DNA of 5,265 bases from assembly GCA_048527645.1 (NCBI GenBank), contig DBGFNI010000148.1, positions 1 to 5,265 of the forward strand, given 5' to 3'. The notes beneath the pieces are model-generated. The model saw only the letters and a program-made list of their open reading frames with translations. It searched no databases and was not told the DNA's origin. Source of the DNA: HGM12669 sp048527645 (GTDB lineage: Bacteria > Bacillota > Clostridia > Oscillospirales > CAG-272). The translations under genes and the position numbers were made by a program. Below, in pieces: positions 5,244 through 5,265 of the stretch; the first letter of the stretch is position 1, and each line of letters begins with the position of its first letter.

Positions 5244-5265
5244 AAAAAAAATCCGGCACTTTTTT
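5244..5265 (-). terminator. Possible half of a terminator from the gene upstream of hup
   Basis: At the right edge the - strand reads AAAAAAGTGCCGGAT followed by eight T (5251-5244). This looks like the 3' arm and T-run of an intrinsic terminator whose 5' arm (expected to contain CCGGCAC) lies outside the window. Within the window only a small A/T-rich hairpin (GGATTT 5237-5242 with AAATCC 5249-5254) can be formed. If real, it ends the unit upstream of hup and makes the hup promoter independent. Confidence 0.35.

Overview
The window looks like chromosomal DNA of an endospore-forming member of the Bacillota, most likely class Clostridia (an Oscillospirales/Ruminococcaceae-like relative is a guess from moderate GC and gene content). 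The evidence is a GerA-family SpoVAF-type germination protein and the hup-rqcP-yabP-yabQ-divIC order typical of sporulating Firmicutes. The DNA is densely coding, with no gene-free stretch over 300 bases. I see no mobile element, CRISPR array, tRNA or rRNA.

Left part (1-1543, + strand): one gene, a SpoVAF-like spore inner-membrane germination protein. A sigma-G-like -10 box lies upstream and a good ribosome binding site sets its start at 137. Middle (1582-3024, - strand): a two-gene unit of a small DUF3343 protein (putative sulfur/selenium carrier-like) followed 24 bases later by a PLP-dependent cysteine desulfurase-family protein. The two units converge across 38 bases.

Right part (3190-5137, - strand, read right to left): hup (HU) with a strong vegetative promoter and its own perfect-stem terminator; rqcP (ribosome quality control); a well-formed candidate sigma-E promoter; then yabP and yabQ (sporulation, cortex assembly) and divIC (division). 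A long intrinsic terminator closes this block just before the DUF3343 gene.

The main regulatory theme is layering. HU is made from a vegetative promoter. rqcP starts directly behind the hup terminator, with no room for a promoter between them, so it probably depends on readthrough. yabP-yabQ(-divIC) gets a separate mother-cell promoter. The DUF3343/desulfurase pair likewise sits directly behind a terminator. No clearly undescribed system is evident; the points most worth checking are the promoter/terminator arrangement and the sulfur/selenium pair.
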